Source of the DNA: Candidatus Pacearchaeota archaeon
Lineage (GTDB): Archaea; Nanobdellota; Nanobdellia; Pacearchaeales; GW2011-AR1
Assembly: GCA_038874355.1 (NCBI GenBank)
Contig: JAVZCO010000001.1
Location: 498,159 to 562,158 of the forward strand
Length of the DNA stretch: 64,000 nt
Direction of reading: 5' to 3'
The notes beneath the pieces were generated by a model, which saw nothing but the letters and a program-made list of their open reading frames with translations, was not told the DNA's origin and did no database searches. Shown here piece by piece: positions 62,162 to 64,000 of the stretch. The stretch's first letter is position 1. Every line of letters starts with the position of its first letter. The translations under genes and the position numbers were made by a program.

Positions 62162-62214
62162 ATTTGAATTATTAAGAAAAAAAGAAATTCATAAAAAAAT
62201 AAAGAAAAAATAAA

Positions 62215-64000
62215 ATGATAGAAGAAAAAAATAAAGAAAATACGAAAATAATAGAAGAAGAAGGAATAGAAGAAGCAGAAATAAGTGAAGAAATGAAAAA
62301 GGCTTACATAGACTATGCTATGAGTGTTATTGTTGCTAGAGCTTTACCTGCTGCAGAAGATGGGTTGAAACCTGTTCATAGAAGAATTTTATATGCAATG
62401 AATGAAATGAATCTTACCCATGACAAACAAACAAAAAAGTCCGCTCGTATAGTCGGAGAGGTTTTGGGTAAATATCATCCTCATGGAGATGCTGCTGTAT
62501 ATGATGCTTTAGTTAGAATGGCTCAAGATTTTTCTATGAGATATCCTTTAATTATAGGACAGGGAAACTTTGGTTCTGTAGATAATGATCCTCCTGCTGC
62601 TATGCGTTATACCGAAGCTAAACTTTCTAAAATAGCAGAAGAGCTTTTAAAAGATATAGAAAAAAATATAGTTGATTTTGTTCCTAATTTTGATAATTCT
62701 TTAAAAGAACCAAAATTATTACCTGCAAGAATACCAAATTTATTAATAAATGGTTCTAGTGGTATAGCAGTGGGTATGGCAACTAATATACCTCCCCATA
62801 ACATAATAGATGTATGTAATGCTATACTTGCTTATTTAGATAATGAAAAAATTGAAATTGAAAAATTAGTAAATATAATTCAGGGTCCGGATTTTCCTAC
62901 AGGCGGAATAATAGTATCTTCTAATTTATTAGAATTTTACAAAACTGGTAAAGGAAGTATAATAATGAGAGGAAAATTAACAACAGAACAAATGAAGGGA
63001 GGAAAAGAAGCAATAATAATAACAGAAATTCCTTATCAAATAAATAAAACAAACTTAATTGAAAAAATAGCATATTTAGTTGGAGAAAAAAAACTTCCAG
63101 ATATTGTTGATATAAGGGACGAATCATCAAAGGGGAAAATAAGAATTGTTTTGGAATTAAGAAGAGGTGCTGAACCAAAATTTACTATAAACAGATTATA
63201 TAAATACACAGATATGCAATGCAATTTTGATGCTAATATGCTCGCATTAGTTGATAATGAACCAAGGTTATTAAATTTAAAACAAATAATAGAAGTTTAT
63301 GTAAATTATAGAAAAAAAGTAATCAAAAGAAGAACGGAATTTGAATTAAAAAAAGCAGAAGAAAGGAAGCATATAGTAGAAGGTTTAATTATTGCATTAA
63401 AGAATATAGAAGAAATTGTAACAATAATAAAAAAATCAAAAAATTCTACAGAAGCTTTAGAAAGTTTAATTAAAAAATTTTCTTTAACACAAAAACAAGC
63501 TCAAGCTATTCTTGAAATGAAATTATCTTCCTTAACATCTTTGGAAACAGAAAAATTAAAAGATGAAAACAAAAAATTAGAAGAATTAATAAAAGAATTG
63601 AAGAAAATTTTAAGTGATGAAAAAGAAATTATTAATATAATAAAAAAGGATATGCAAGATTTAAAAAGAAATTATGGAGATGAAAGAAAAACACAAATAA
63701 TACAGAAGATTATAGAAATACAAGAAAAAGATCTCATTGCAAAAAAGAAAGTGGTAATAATAATAACAGGAAAGGATTATGTAAAAAGAATAGATGAGAA
63801 AGCATATAAAGAACAAAAAAGAGGCGGAAAAGGAGTAATAGGAAGTGATTTGACAACAGGAGATTATATTAAGAAGGTTATAACTTGTTCTACTCATGAT
63901 TACTTATTATTTTTTACAGATAAAGGTAAAGTTTATTGGTTGAAAGCATATGAAATTCCAGAAGCAGAAAGATATTCAAAGGGAAAGGCAATTGTTAATT
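62215..64000 (+). CDS. gyrA: DNA gyrase subunit A (3' end cut by window edge)
   Basis: 595 codons to the edge, without stop. [32 protein letters not shown], and the catalytic tyrosine Y132 in [10 protein letters not shown]. The breakage-reunion core and coiled coil are complete; the C-terminal beta-pinwheel begins near [19 protein letters not shown], which fits the GyrA-box (QRRGGKG) that marks true gyrase rather than topoisomerase IV. The first ~35 residues are an extra acidic extension. Confidence 0.97.
   Translation, partial: MIEEKNKENTKIIEEEGIEEAEISEEMKKAYIDYAMSVIVARALPAAEDGLKPVHRRILYAMNEMNLTHDKQTKKSARIVGEVLGKYHPHGDAAVYDALVRMAQDFSMRYPLIIGQGNFGSVDNDPPAAMRYTEAKLSKIAEELLKDIEKNIVDFVPNFDNSLKEPKLLPARIPNLLINGSSGIAVGMATNIPPHNIIDVCNAILAYLDNEKIEIEKLVNIIQGPDFPTGGIIVSSNLLEFYKTGKGSIIMRGKLTTEQMKGGKEAIIITEIPYQINKTNLIEKIAYLVGEKKLPDIVDIRDESSKGKIRIVLELRRGAEPKFTINRLYKYTDMQCNFDANMLALVDNEPRLLNLKQIIEVYVNYRKKVIKRRTEFELKKAEERKHIVEGLIIALKNIEEIVTIIKKSKNSTEALESLIKKFSLTQKQAQAILEMKLSSLTSLETEKLKDENKKLEELIKELKKILSDEKEIINIIKKDMQDLKRNYGDERKTQIIQKIIEIQEKDLIAKKKVVIIITGKDYVKRIDEKAYKEQKRGGKGVIGSDLTTGDYIKKVITCSTHDYLLFFTDKGKVYWLKAYEIPEAERYSKGKAIVN

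Overview
The window is very AT-rich archaeal DNA, most like a DPANN lineage of the Pacearchaeota/Woesearchaeota type. Archaeal marks are the ribosomal proteins eL33, uL16 (L10e), L7Ae, eS28 and eL24, an archaeal-type GluRS and ThrRS, a Bud23-like rRNA methyltransferase, a KaiC-like ATPase, TATA boxes about 25 bases upstream of leaderless start codons, and surface proteins with the 'TGFAVY' type N-terminus. Lineage placement is inference from gene content only.

Layout. 1-5.8 kb: malic enzyme, PC4-like protein, MgtE-like/PhoU pair, hisS joined to its own tRNA-His, two unknown genes, a rhomboid protease. 5.8-10.9 kb: a less AT-rich defence island ending at tRNA-Glu. It has an RHH regulator, a nuclease-methylase fusion, two small membrane proteins, a specificity subunit and a Cas4-like nuclease. 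11-18.3 kb: endonuclease IV-like protein, cysteine desulfurase, ferredoxin, LemA, HtpX and a polysaccharide-deacetylase-like protein. 18.4-32.2 kb: envelope and signalling genes: a membrane protein with a decayed class III cyclase domain, a 1484-residue beta-helix protein with dockerin-like and PKD domains, a KaiC-like ATPase, TldD, a V4R protein, a repeat-rich surface protein and a bacterial-type prepilin.

32.2-42.7 kb is the most unusual part: a segment bounded by 89-bp direct repeats that differ at one base and end exactly at the start codons of two genes. Inside are two biosynthetic blocks. The minus-strand block has a radical SAM enzyme, a methyltransferase, a kinase-like protein, and SpeD-, SpeE- and BpsA-like polyamine proteins. 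The plus-strand block has a 34-residue basic peptide with a strong ribosome binding site, a radical SAM/SPASM enzyme with a PqqD-like C-terminal domain, a second radical SAM enzyme and a YkgJ-type cysteine-cluster protein. The second block looks like an undescribed archaeal RiPP pathway. Between the blocks lie fragments of MetRS, a radical SAM protein and a methyltransferase, and a truncated HIT gene sits at the left edge.

42.8-64 kb returns to housekeeping: thrS, tRNA-Gly, tRNA-Val, two nucleotidyltransferase-HEPN-like proteins, ribosomal proteins, PEP synthase, a block of unknown cytoplasmic proteins around a TIM-barrel enzyme, gltX, the L7Ae-eS28-eL24 operon, and gyrB-gyrA running off the right edge.
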